A program made the position numbers and the translations under genes. Shown here piece by piece: positions 48,578 through 59,935 of a DNA stretch of 64,000 nucleotides. The stretch covers positions 1,631,542 through 1,695,541 of the forward strand of contig VXAZ01005702.1 in assembly GCA_013399875.1 (NCBI GenBank), written 5' to 3'. The number at the start of each line of letters is the position of its first letter. The stretch's first letter is position 1. The notes below the pieces were generated by a model. The model saw only the letters and a list, made by a program, of their open reading frames with translations. It had not been told where the DNA came from and did not search any database. Origin of the DNA: Gymnorhina tibicen (taxonomy: Eukaryota > Chordata > Aves > Passeriformes > Artamidae).

Positions 48578-48722
48578 AGATCCTTTCTGCCTACCAGTCA
48601 GTGCTACGGAAATGAGAATGAAAAGCTCTTATGGAACAGCACTACCCTGCTCAGCAGAACAGGTGATGATGCCTAAAGCTATGACTGAGCAAAACAGAAC
48701 TAATTTTTGGAAGGAACATTTG
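48578..48722 (+). other. Exon-like segment with strong splice sites
   Basis: The segment is preceded by a pyrimidine-rich acceptor (ttattcattcttcag) and followed by gtaagtctcc, close to the donor consensus. One frame is open over all 145 bases; it begins within a codon and ends on a codon boundary. The translated stretch includes TEMRMKSSYGTALP and is not a protein that I recognise. Decoy exons with such features are frequent in vertebrate introns, so the assignment is tentative. Confidence 0.2.
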
Positions 48723-48853
48723 GTAAGTCTCCTCATTAGCAATATTTAGTCTCTTGACAGAGTTGAGTGATAAATATATTTTCCTTTATTTTAGAATGTT
48801 AAGTGTATCACAAACCACAGAACTTTAGTTTTATAAGTGAAAACCCATAACTG

Positions 48854-49450
48854 CTAGTTCCCTGATCTGCTGTTCCCTCTAGATGAGGAAAAGTCCAAAT
48901 GGGTCTTTGTATCCAGGTAATAGGAATATTGCAACCAGTTAGGGACATAAACAACTTGATCACGCAACTTGCTCCAACCTGTGACAAACAATGATTTTGT
49001 GTCACCATAAGTGTTCTCTATTGTCCTGGTGCTTTGCCTGTTTCTCTTTTTTTGACTGCTGTCAATGGCTGCTGTAGTCTTGCAAATCAACCAGGTGCCT
49101 ATGCCAAATGACACCACCTTTCTTCCACATGTCTCATTTCCCTTCAAAAGACAGGCTTTTTCCCCAACGTACGACAGTCCTGACAGATGCTTTTCTTTAT
49201 GAAGTTCCCACAAGGATTGTAGGTTACGGCATCTTCCCACTTCCGGACTACGGAGTTTAGCATGCAGAGCAGCCCAAAACTGGCACGTCACTGTAACTGA
49301 GAACAGCTCCAGGACCTTTTTTTCAGCAACCAAGGCCTTAACTAGTAAGTGGCAAATAGAAGTTGCCATGCAGAAGGAACTGTAATTAGACCCAAAACAG
49401 ACTGGTAACGCTGACAGAGACAGATGACCTTGAGATGGATAGGTGATCAA
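48854..49450 (-). other. Longest open frame in the window, unassigned
   Basis: A minus-strand frame of 198 codons opens at TTG; the first ATG is at residue 28, giving about 171 residues. The predicted product has about eight cysteines, two possible N-glycosylation sequons (NYSS, NETC) and a Lys/Arg/Gln-rich segment near residues 133-142 (SQKKRNRQST). I recognise no domain. At this base composition a frame of this length is uncommon but not impossible by chance. It could be a remnant of an unrecognised repeat or retroelement gene. There is no promoter, splice or poly(A) context that I can support. Confidence 0.2.
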
Positions 49451-49572
49451 TAGATAGATAGTCTCGTTCTTTTGTTTTTAAATCATTATTGATAGTACAT
49501 CTTAAATTAATCCATCATCCTGTAAATCTTCAACTCTTTTAGAACAAAAGCATTCTGGAAGTTTAATTTATC

Positions 49573-49590
49573 TTTTTTTTTTTTTTTTTT
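49573..49590. repeat. Poly(T) tract, 18 nt
   Basis: An uninterrupted run of 18 T, the longest homopolymer seen in the window. Confidence 0.92.
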
Positions 49591-50366
49591 ACTAACACAT
49601 ACATTAAGCAGCAACTGAAAGGCAGGAAAAATCAAGTTCAGAGCAAACTGGTTGTACTGAAACATTTGTAATTAAGCATGATAACCAATTACAGAAATAC
49701 CTGGAATAGCTCCTGATTCACTCTCACATCAGAGGTTTCCCTAATCAATTTGAAATAACTAGACACTGCTACAGAAAATAAGCAAGATCACAGCATTTGC
49801 TAATGAGTCTCAAAAATGGATTTCACTGCATGAAAATCTTCATTGTCAGGAGAAAGCCTGTGTTCCCTGAATCTTTAGGGTCATTTCCATTTGCATTCAA
49901 CTGGAGAAAAGTCTTTTGTTCTTTTCTTCCTTCTCACATGCTCTACAACTCCACACCTTTTTTTCCCCTCTCTCCCTCTGTGAGTTGGTGTTTTGTATCA
50001 ATATGCTACACTAGCTGCTAAAAATACATCCAAATAAGACCCTTTTGTGCTGAAGTAGCTTCAATCCACTTCAATTATTACCTAATTTCTCTACGTTGCC
50101 CTGATTACCATGAATATAAATTTGGAGACGTGTGATTTCTGGAAAATTATATGGCAGAAGGTGCAACAGCATAACTCTGAAGCACACACCAGAGTAGTAT
50201 ATGTTATGTTATGAATAATACCACTCAAACATTTGTAAAATGTAAAGCTTTTCTGAGCTCTTCTCCTTCCCCTGAGACTTGAACTCTTGTTGAACAAGCT
50301 GTTCAAAGCTCCCCACTCTGATAAAAACCTACCCCAACAAAAGAGTGACAGTGACTTTTTTTTTTC

Positions 50367-50385
50367 ATTATTATTATTATTATTA
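50367..50385. repeat. (ATT)6 microsatellite
   Basis: Six ATT units preceded by a T-run. It is a simple trinucleotide repeat. Confidence 0.92.
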
Positions 50386-50860
50386 AATCACTGTTTCAGT
50401 TTGCCAGTTGCTTGGTCTTCCTGTGACAAAAAAAACCCAACAGGTATCCATTTGACCTACTTGTCCCCAACCCAGCAATGTTTGGAGCAAGATGAAATCT
50501 GATGATAATGAACTTTTCTTGAAAAAGGAATTGCAAAGTATGTCCCAGACCCTGCAATCAATTATTCATGTGAGCAACTTTGAACTCAGCAGGAGTACCC
50601 ACAGGCATAAACCTTCTTACAGGGGAACAGTTGGCAGGATCAAGACCCACCTCAGGAGGAAGACACACAACACAACATATGAACCCTTTATGACTCTTTT
50701 TATTTTATTATTTTTCCCCCTTTTTGTCCTTGTTATTGTTCAATTTCATTTGCTAGTATATTTCCCACTTCCAGCTGGGTGTAGAAGTGAAGATGCCAAA
50801 ATAAGAAGACAAAAGCTGTTGTTATGCTCAGCTGGAAGAGAAAGTCCTAGAAATCTCTCC

Positions 50861-50875
50861 AAAAAAAAAAAAAAA
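50861..50875. repeat. Poly(A) tract, 15 nt
   Basis: An uninterrupted run of 15 A with no recognised retroelement body directly upstream. Confidence 0.9.
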
Positions 50876-52254
50876 TAGGCATAGAGATTTTCAGACCAAT
50901 TTTTAACTCCCCAAGGGCACCATGACAGTTCAAAGAAATATTGTAAAATATGTAATGGAAAGCAGGGGAAGAAAGGCAAGTTACTGGTGCATTGCAATTA
51001 TCCTGCCTAATTTCCCTCACCATAATCTTTCTTCATCGAGACCCAGATGCTGTTGCAGAGCCCTCTAGATGCAGAAAGACCCAGGTCCCTGTGCCATGTA
51101 GCCCCCAGGCCTACACCAACAAGAGAAAAGACATCCCTTATGGTCCTTCTCCCAAAGAAAAGGGGCTCAAACATCCCTGGGCAGAGAAGATGTCACTCTT
51201 AGAAAAACTCTCTGCTTTAAAACAAGCACTTCCTTGTCGTGGAGCTCAACAAACTCAAGAGAGGGGACGAGATGACTGGCTGTTGATAAAACAAAGCTTA
51301 AATGTATAAGAGCTGTTTCTCTACACCTGAATCTCTTATTCCCAAATGCAGAAACTTGAACTTAAACAGTAAATTACTGAGGAATTAATATCTCACTTTC
51401 AGGTTAAAGCTAATAAAGGGAAAAACCCAAAGAAATGAAGACTTTGTAGGACAAAAGTCCTAATTTGTTACAAAAAAAATGAGGAACAGGTAATGTTAGG
51501 ATTGTTGGTGTTCAGGAGCAGTAGCAAGCATAAGACATCTCAAGCTTGAAGCCCTTGAAGTAGACATTGCAATTAATGCCAATGAGGGGGAAGCAGGAAA
51601 GCACCTGTAAGCTTCTGCAAGGTGATTAATCTAGGATAACTTTTACTGGCATACTTAAGTGAATGACTATATAAGAATTGCTCAGAAGAGCTGGAATATG
51701 TGGTAAACTAGAAAGGGAAGACATATTCCTGTACAGAAGTGTTCCAAGAGTGTTGAAAAGCAAATACACGCTATTCATGGCACTAGCCACATTTTTTGTT
51801 TTTACAAGCCATGAAATGCCTCATGAAACGCTTAAGTACTCTATTCAAGCTGTGTGATAGCCACTAACAGTTTCCAGTGTTCAGCTCTGTCAAAATCCTC
51901 TGCTAAACAAATTCTGCTCGTCGTGCTGCTGTTGGGTAAGTAAGCAAGAGGATCCCAGCTGAGATTATGGTATAGGATACAGGTGTTTTGCATGGTGTGA
52001 GACTACAGCCAGAATCCTGTCCTGTTCAAATGTCCACACTACAGGGGGATGACAACAAATTGACAAAGGCTATGAGAAGAGCTGCTTGGATGTTTATATT
52101 CACTGAAACACATGCCCTGTGGAGACACGTCTTAGCCTTATGACAAGGGGACGCAGGTATGGTTTGATCAAAAGCAGGGAAGAAGTACCTTGAGTTCTCT
52201 TTATAAATGTCTCTTCATTATCTAAACTTAACAAACAAAAGCAGAAGAAAACTC

Positions 52255-52495
52255 AAAGCCTGAAAGTCAGAACTAGACAAAATTCAAGCCAGCCATAAGG
52301 CAGACATTTTTAACAGTAGGGATAATTAACTACCAGAGTGTTAGAAATATTGCAGAGTGGAAGCTCCATCACTGGAAGTGTTTCAGAGTAAGGGTGGAAT
52401 GTCTTTTTTTTCTGACAAGCTCAGATGATAAGTCAATTAGGAAATTCCTGTGGCCTGCATGATTACTGAGGTCAGAAGAAGTGGCTCACAATAGT
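52255..52495 (+). mobile_element. Ancient CR1 3' end, plus strand
   Basis: The sequence follows an older CR1 lineage 3' end: aactagacaaaattcaagccagccataaggcagacatttt is followed by taacagtagggataattaacta, then catcactggaagtgtttcagag, then aattcctgtggcctgcatgattactgaggtcag. The order matches a CR1 3' untranslated region of the type shared with reptiles. The usual terminal tip is not clearly preserved. It is an old, inactive, 5'-truncated insertion. Confidence 0.62.
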
Positions 52496-55400
52496 GTTTC
52501 TTGTGGCTGTGCATTTTGCATGCTGAATGCAAGAAAAAACTCCTTCTGCAAAAGTCCACAGTGTATAGCTGAATGCCATCTGTAATTCTGGATTTGGATT
52601 TGTTTTCCTTTCATCCATTGTTTTCATTTCATCTGCTGAGCATGTCCTAAAGACTGCCAGTGATTAGGCTTTATATGGTGCTTAACAGCACCATTCCCAC
52701 CATGTCCTAATTATCAGAGCTTTAGAAAATATGAAGGAGATCAGTCATTCCCACCAGCACATAGAAGCTTTGAACAGAAGAGTACTCATAACTGTACATA
52801 ATTCTCATTTTAGCTCTTATGCTGGATTGAAGTAAAAAGAAACACTCCAAATCACTCTGCATCTTTGGTGCTGCGGTATCAACGGGTGTCTTTGGGATCA
52901 CAAATCGCTGCTTGGTCAGGGAGAAATTAAATCAAAAATTAGCTCAAACATTTATGGGTCTATATGAGCCAAATAGAGCCATAGTCAGTCCTGACAAGCA
53001 AACCCTGTAGACACATGGAGACTTACACATTCCTCTAGCAGAAACAAAACCTTTTCATTTTGGGGCCTCATTTCAACCTCTGAGAAGAGAATCTTCTGAC
53101 ATATCACTAGTTAACTGAAATTGCAAATGATGCAGCAATGAAGATAATTTCAAAGCCAAATTTCAAGAACAACATCGTGACTATCTCATATTTGGGAGGG
53201 GAGTCTCCCACGCAGTCAGGGAAGCTAAGGTCCTGATGGTCGTGGCCTTTGTGACTTTCAGCACTGATAAATGAGGGACCATTGAAATAAATAATTTTGC
53301 ATCCCTGACAACTGTAGTATTCTAAGATATTGCAAATGCTTATATGACAGAAATATAGCATACTCTCCAGTAGCAGAAAAAAAAAATCTTCATAAAGGCT
53401 AATAAAAAGTTGGCATCTGTACGTGAAACATTTAAATTTATACCAAGATCATGCCAAAACAGTATGAACAGAAAACCCTGAATCAAATGAGGTAATAGCT
53501 TAGAAAGCATGCTAGAAAATTAATAAATTACATTTCATTTTGCCTTAACGAAAAATTATAGAAAGCATAGAAAAGCAGATAAATAAACTCATAGTACATA
53601 TACTAAAACGAAAACCTATGTTCAGCTTTGGTTAAGTCCTTCATGGCAATCCATGTAAAAAGCCTGGAAAGAGCACCTGAGAGCATGACTGCATTTCACA
53701 GAAATAGACCTAACTGTGAGAAAAATGGTAAGTCCCAAAGCAGCAATGGCTTTCCAGTGGAGTTTTATTTAAACTCTAACTAAATAACCCACAGGCTCTC
53801 CGATGAGCTCAATGAGGCCAAAAGAGCAGTATCTCACCCCTGACCGAGTAAGAGGTAACAGTATGTGTTACTCAGGCTAAGGAAAAGATCCTGCTGACTC
53901 TGCATGCTGGAAGCCCATTTCATTGATAAATTATGACGTGATCATTCTTGCCAGAGCCTTAGTCGTCAGTTGGAAGAAGTTACGACTCAAATTATTCACG
54001 TAAATCAGGTCAGATTCATTTCATGTCAGGTTTGGACAGACCACCCCAGGCCATTCATTGAAACAAGTACAATTTCAGAGCACTCACAAGAGCCTTTGGG
54101 AGCCTTTTTGCTAGATTCTTTCCTGAGATTTGGCTGGAATGTTCCCATAATTTCTTAATGGCATGCATTTTGGTGACCAGTGTCGATTAGAGTGGATTAG
54201 GCTGCTTCACACCTGCTCCTCCTGCCTGTGGGCTTCCTTGCCTTGTTACAAAGGCAGGACCACTTCATCCCAACTGGCTGAGTCAGCACTGGTACCACTA
54301 AAATGAGCAGCTGTGGGGATTGGAGAGTGCAATGTAGAGTTAAAACTGACCATATAAAATGACAGCAGCAACAGACTGATTATTTGGACCTAGCACAAAC
54401 TCAATTCTTGAGCTCGGAAAGCTCAGTGCCCAAACTGTTGAACAGTTTGGCTTCTTGCCTGGATATGGGATTAAAAACAACAAGACTTTGGTGGGATTTC
54501 TAATAGCTGTTTTGACTGCCAGGTGAATTTATATATCTAGGAATTACGATTTCTGGAAATTTAAAACAAATGCTTCAGTTATCATACCAATCACAGATAA
54601 ATGAGCTCTAGCTCCATAAAATTTCATAAAATCCAATTTCAGTGAAATTGTTGCCCAGACAGATCACATGTTCAAGCAACTCCATTGCTATGCTCCACAA
54701 ACCACACAAACCAAAGCAGCTTTTTCTATTATAGTGTGGTACTGTTTTCAAATCTGTTTTCCAAAGTGCTACTGCTGTGGGGATATTCATCTCTCCAAGA
54801 GCTTGTTCTTAGCATGACTTTTGAACTCATTGTCCAAATTTAGACAAGCTGAACAAAAGGGCAGAGACTGTAACAGTCTTAAATTCCTGTGAGTTTGATG
54901 AAAAGAGATGACAGGGTAAGAAGATCCTGCTACTGAATGGATCACTGGAAGGCTGTGACCTAACTATAAGATACAATTCTCCAACCTCAAATCACCCACT
55001 TCTAAGAAAGAAGGCTTGCCTCCAATGCTCATGGGCTACCTTCCTTCTAGAAGAGGGAAATGTCCATATATCTGTTTTAAAGAGACTGTACCTACCAGCT
55101 GAGAAACAGTAGCTAAGATTCCCAGATCTGAACTAGCATTATGACGCCTTTGTAACTAGTTCAAAACATAGCCTTCTGAACTACTCTTAATAAAACAAAA
55201 AAATCCTAGAAGGCAAAAGCTTTGGAATTTTGTAGATGCCAAACATTATGGTGAGTGTTGGGCTCTGACACTGCTCACGGCACAACAAGGACTTGGTCCA
55301 CTGAAGTCCTTCCCACTGGCATTAGCAGGTCTCCAGGTATGGCTTGCCACTGCAGCTTCACCCATGGCTTCAGCACAGTGTGGAGATACTTAATCGAGTT

Positions 55401-56185
55401 TCCACCCAAATAGTGTGAGTACCAGGCACTATAAATTTAACATGGAGGTCAGTATAGGTTATTCATCCACACTGAATTGACTCCAGCCCACACTAGTCCT
55501 TTCATGATAATTTGTCAGATGTAGTCAGTGCAGCAGAACCAGTAGACTAGAAGTCCTGAATAAAGTCTGAATATAAACCCACATGCTCTCATTCTCTCTT
55601 TCTCATGCATTATCTCTAATCCCAGAGTTTGGCGATACTGAGGTGCACGACTGCATCGCACGTACCCCGACATGGGCCAACCTGCACAGAATGAGCTAGG
55701 ATAACCTAGACAGGCTTCACCAAAGCATGCTTCCCACCTGCTCTGGGATTGGAATACTCAGGTGGCAACACTCTATATTAAACATGTCTGCAAACACTCA
55801 AAATCTGTACACCTGTAGCAGCATTGCAGACACACCAGTGGTGCATTCTAACCTCCAGTGTCACTGCCAGACTACCCACTGCATTCCTTCTATCTGTGTC
55901 ACCTGTTCTTTTTCCCTTTCCCTTTCAACTGCTAACTGGTTCTGCATTTTAAATCATTGGGAAAAATGAGAATCCAAGCACTGTATGAACATATTTCACC
56001 TTTTCTCCTTTCTAATGCATATTTTAGTACCCAAAATCTGCTCGTTTTGGAGTACTTGAACACATAATGTAGGGAAGAAGCACAAAACCAGAAAGGAAAT
56101 TGCTCCTTGGCTGAAAGTCCAGCAGTTTGTGAAACACTACAAACTGACAGACGTACTAAAGTAGCACAGTTTGCACAGAATAATT
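52496..56185. other. Unique-looking sequence, no gene recognised
   Basis: About 3.7 kb with short frames only. It contains a perfect 21-base inverted repeat at 54430-54450. The segment at 55250-55420 reads like old amniote repeat sequence but cannot be assigned by eye. Confidence 0.4.
54430..54450. other. Perfect palindrome, 10-bp arms around one base
   Basis: The arms ccaaactgtt and aacagtttgg are exact reverse complements separated by a single g. The inner aactgtt and aacagtt also form inverted MYB-type half sites. A perfect 10-bp inverted repeat with a 1-base centre is unusual at this window size. Confidence 0.7.
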
Positions 56186-57055
56186 TCACAGAATCACAGA
56201 ATGGGTCAAGTTGGAAGGGACCATCTGGTCCAACCTCTCTGCTCAAGCGGGATCATCCCAGAGCACGTGGCACAGGATTGTGTCAAGATGTTTCTTGAAT
56301 ATCTCCAGTGAGGGAGACACCAAAACATCTCTGGGCAATCTGTTCAGTGCACGGTCACCCACATAGTAAAGAATGCTGCCTCATGTTCAGGTGGAATTTC
56401 CTGTGCATCAGTTTTCAGTCACCCCATTGACTCTTTGCCTGTGGCTTGGCCCCCCTGAGAAGAATTTGGACAACCTTCCTTCAGATACTGATAGACATTG
56501 ATGAGATTTCTTCTCACTTGTTTCTTCTCAAGACTGAACAGGCTCAGCTCTCTCAGCCTTTCCTCATAAGAGAGATGGTCTAGCCCCTTGATCATCTTTG
56601 TCACCCTCCGCTGGACCTGCTCCAGGAGCTCCCTGTCTCTCCTGTACTGAGGAGCCCAGACCTGCACACAGCTCTCCAGATATGGCCTCACCAGGGCTGA
56701 GCAGAGGGGCAGGATCACCTCCCTCAGCCTGCTGGCAATGCTCTTCCTAATGCACCCCAGGATACCTTTGGCCTTCTTGGCCACAAGGACACACTGGTGG
56801 CTCATGGACAGCTTGTTATCCACCAGGACCACCAGGTCCTTCTCTGCAGAGCTGCTTTCCAGCAGGTCAGTCCCCAGCCTGGTGCTTGGGGTTATTCTTC
56901 CCCAGGTGCAGGACCCTGCATTTTCCCTTGTTGAATTTCAGAAGGTTCCACTCTGCCCATCTCTCCAACCTGTTGAGGTCCTTCTAAATGCCTGCACAAC
57001 ACTCTGGGCTATTGGCTACTTCTCCCAGCTTTGTGTCATCAGTGAACTTGCTTAT
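56186..57055 (-). mobile_element. CR1 LINE, minus strand, relatively young
   Basis: The 3' tip is at the left (tcacagaatcacagaatggg at 56186). Moving right, the element shows the 3' untranslated region and then the C-terminal part of ORF2. The minus frame at 56419-56832 is open for 137 codons and shows HQCVLVAKKAKGILGCIRKS, ALVRPYLESCVQVWAPQY and LLEQVQRRVTKMIKGL, the thumb and C-terminal helices of CR1 reverse transcriptase. At about 57050 another frame reads KFTDDTKLGEV, holding the polymerase Asp pair. The copy is 5'-truncated shortly beyond this. It is much better preserved than the copy at 1-1408, so it inserted later, but a stop and frame changes make it inactive. Confidence 0.93.
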
Positions 57056-57726
57056 GTGGAAGCAGTTTCTCTCATTAGAGGAGTGCTCACAAATTTGTAT
57101 CACCCTTATGCAATTTCCTTTAATGTTTTCTTTTCTTCTGATTTTGTCCCTACTACTGTAGTTTATGGATGAGTTTGTTTTAAACACCTCTAGTGTGAAA
57201 AAAGAGGAGGGACTCCATATGAGCAAGACATTTCAGGGTGCTCTACCTACATCTTTAACTGAAGAACTCACTCTGAAATCAAAATGCTCTGTAGGCTTTA
57301 AACCTAATTTTGATTAGAACATAAACAAACAATTTTCTAAAAGACAGGAAATCTGGTATAAATTTGAACCTGTCAAGGGGCAGTTACCAAAATAAATAGT
57401 TCCATGGCAGAAGTGTTGCACACCTTCAGTGAGTCCCACTTCAGAGGAGAACATGAACTTTTTCTGATAAAGTTACAGTGAACTGAGAAAATTCATAATA
57501 TCTCTAAAGTGCTCAGATATTATGATGATATTACCCATGCAAATAATTAAATAGATAGATTAATTTTCTTTTTCGCAATTGAGATCCCTGTTTAGCTCAC
57601 AATTCTTTTCACTTCAGTCAATAACTTTTAAACCACTTCACTTTTAGTAGTCTCTTATCCTTAAAATTTCCAATTAAATTTATGGTTGGAAATTATAGAG
57701 CTGTATTAAAAAAGAAAGGGTTATAT
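57056..57726. other. Flank between CR1 and LTR-like sequence
   Basis: AT-rich sequence with no recognised gene or repeat. Confidence 0.4.
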
Positions 57727-58060
57727 TGTTCAGCTCACTCTACGGTATAATTCATTTGGCAGCCTACAGCCGGATTCCTCGGAGATCCTTGGACAGGGGA
57801 ACAGGGGAAACATTTCTGTATTTCCTGTAAATAGGCAAAAGCAGAAAGATAATGGCATCTGCCGGACTACTTTGCTCTGCACTCTTTGGGCAGATGCCAC
57901 TCCTGCCACAGAGGCATTACTCGTTCATCTTCCAACTGTGGAGCAGCACAGTCAGCTGGAAAGGGACCTGGGTAACCTTGTTGCCACTCCACCTCTCTGC
58001 AGGAGTATGTGAAACTGCGTATTCTCAACAATAAATATAGCTGTTTAAATGTGCAACTTC
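57727..58060 (+). mobile_element. Possible LTR remnant
   Basis: This region is richer in GC than its flanks. It has a purine-rich part with gggaacaggggaaac at about 57797, a segment aatggcatctgccggacta, and an AATAAA signal at 58030-58035 in caacaataaatatagc. The layout recalls the R-U5 part of an avian retroviral LTR read on the plus strand. No TG...CA boundary pair, target duplication or internal region was recognised, so the call is tentative. Confidence 0.28.
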
Positions 58061-58337
58061 ACCCTTTGTTCATACACGTTGACTACTGGTAATGGCCTGA
58101 ACTGGAACTAGTAAGGGCCCATGGAACTGGAGAAGACTTGACATATGTTTAAACTTTGTTACAAGATCAAAATGCCCTTGATATGCGTGCAGTGGCAGGG
58201 CAGGAGTGAAAACCTAAGAGTTGTCCTGGTAAATGACAGAAACATTTCTTATGTGATCGTTTTTCAGGAATAGGTTACTTTGTGTAACTGTAGGTTGTTC
58301 GTGCCTGGCTAAATAGGAGAACAACCAAATCAAACAA
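58061..58337. other. Spacer, nothing recognised
   Basis: Short stretch between a possible LTR remnant and the next CR1 copy; no feature could be supported. Confidence 0.4.
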
Positions 58338-58800
58338 GCACAGAATGATAGAATGGTTGAGGCTGGAAGGAACCTCTGGAGGTCATCTGATCCAAGTCTC
58401 CTGCTTAAACAGGATCACCTAGAGACAGTTGTCCAGGGCCATGTCCACAGTACTCCTGGTGTGGTCTCACAAGCACTTAATAAAGGGGAAGGATCACATC
58501 CCTCTACACGCTGGCAATACTTTGCTGACTGTAGCCCAGGATAATATTAGCCTTCTTAGCTACTAGGGCATGTTGCTGGATCGTGTTCTACTTGGTCTTC
58601 AGCAGAACCTCCAGGTCTTTTTCTGCAAAGCTGCCTGCTAGCTCGTTGGCACCCAGCGTATACTGGTGCATGGGGTTGTTCCTCCCCAGGTCCAGAATTT
58701 TAAACTTTCCCTTCTTGAACTTCATGAGATTTCTGTCAGCCCATTTCTCCAGCCTTTCAAGGCCCCTCTGGCTGGCAGCATGATCCCCTGTCCTATCAGT
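58338..58800 (-). mobile_element. CR1 LINE, minus strand, internally deleted
   Basis: The left end is the CR1 tip gcacagaatgatagaatgg. The first part, up to about 58450, is 3' untranslated region; it then jumps directly at about 58450 to cagtactcctggtgtggtctcac, which belongs further inside the element, so an internal deletion lies there. The rest, to about 58800, is the C-terminal part of ORF2, with the usual order of segments. It is 5'-truncated at about 58800 and inactive. It lies in the same orientation as the CR1 copy 1.3 kb to the left. Confidence 0.9.
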
Positions 58801-59900
58801 TACTCTTGTACTCGTTCATACCAATATCAGAAAAACACATTCGTATACTTGAACTTTGTTTTAATTCATAGGTGGAGATGAAAAAAAGCAAAGGGAAACA
58901 CTGTACAGATAGACTCTCACGAGCATATTACAGGGCAGAGTCAAAAATGGGATTGGTGATAACTGATGCAAGTGATAATCTTTCAAACTATAGTAAAAAC
59001 TGCTAATAAAGGAAGTAGGGTGATTATTTTACAAAGGAAGTTAGGGTTTGGGTTATGTTTTCTTGTTTGTTTGGGTTTTTTTTTTTTTTTTAGATTTAAA
59101 GACATCTATATAATATCAGTAGGAATTAATGGATACAAAGCAGGGAGATGGATTTGCACCTTATTAGTGAGTCTATTCCAGAGAACGCACATATTTCTGC
59201 AAACAGAATGTGGTAAAGTAATATGAAAAGACAGAAAGAAAAGATTTTGTTCTTCGCTACAAAGTAGTCATGACAAGTTTTTTTTTCTGTGATTACAAAG
59301 CCAGTAACACAAAAAAGTGCCTTGCAACACAAGAACACCTCGGTGACAGCAATAGATCCTGGGCATAGATAGGCAGCAATGTATCTACCATGTACATAGT
59401 AACAGGGGACAAAGCACTGAGAAGGAAAGAAAAAGGATGTTTGTCTACTTCCCAACTTTCTAGTCATCCAAATAAACCATTAGAAAACATCAAATTTGTG
59501 TTTCTCAGCTTTTGCCTGCTCCACACCATATCTTTCATCCCACTTCTTGGATAACTCAGTGTTTGAAAATGAAACTCAAATGAGTTTTTCCTGATTAAAG
59601 GACCATGAGGATCCAACTTCAAAGCTTCATGCAAAGAAAATAAATGGAGTCACTGTGTGAGGCAACTGCCACCATGCTGGGCTTATGATTCTGGCAGCTA
59701 CTTTCAATACTAAGAAGCAGGAAACAGAATGACAGAGGCCTTTCTCTACATACCAGACAGATACTTTGAGCGTTTTGTTAACATTCAGAAGTTTCTCTGT
59801 GGTCTCAGAGGAGAGAACAAACAAGAATAATATCATTTCTGTTGCAGCTACATCAGTTGATCATGATGACAGGGAAACAGGAAAGGAAGAGTGACCTTAC
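58801..59900. other. AT-rich sequence with poly(T), no gene
   Basis: It holds a 16-nt T-run at 59076-59091. Short frames only; none has a recognisable domain. Confidence 0.4.
59076..59091. repeat. Poly(T) tract, 16 nt
   Basis: An uninterrupted run of 16 T, preceded by G/T-rich sequence. Confidence 0.92.
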
Positions 59901-59935
59901 CTCCTCTGCCTTCTGCTCATCAGCAGTACAAAGGC
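59901..59935 (-). other. Microexon-like segment, minus strand
   Basis: Read on the minus strand, 35 bases lie between a strong acceptor (cttccctctgcctttccag) and a donor close to consensus (gaggag then gtaaggtcac). Two of three frames are open: one gives AFVLLMSRRQRR, which resembles a membrane exit followed by basic residues; another gives LCTADEQKAEE. Thirty-five is not a multiple of three, so skipping would shift the frame. No parent gene was recognised. Another small segment with strong splice sites (27661-27682, plus strand) shows that such combinations also arise by chance. Confidence 0.22.

Larger units (their letters stand above)
49451..52254. other. Unique-looking sequence with simple repeats, no gene
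   Basis: It holds poly(T) at 49573-49590, an (ATT)n microsatellite at 50367-50385 and poly(A) at 50861-50875. A 105-codon plus frame at 50992-51309 has no recognised domain. Confidence 0.4.
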
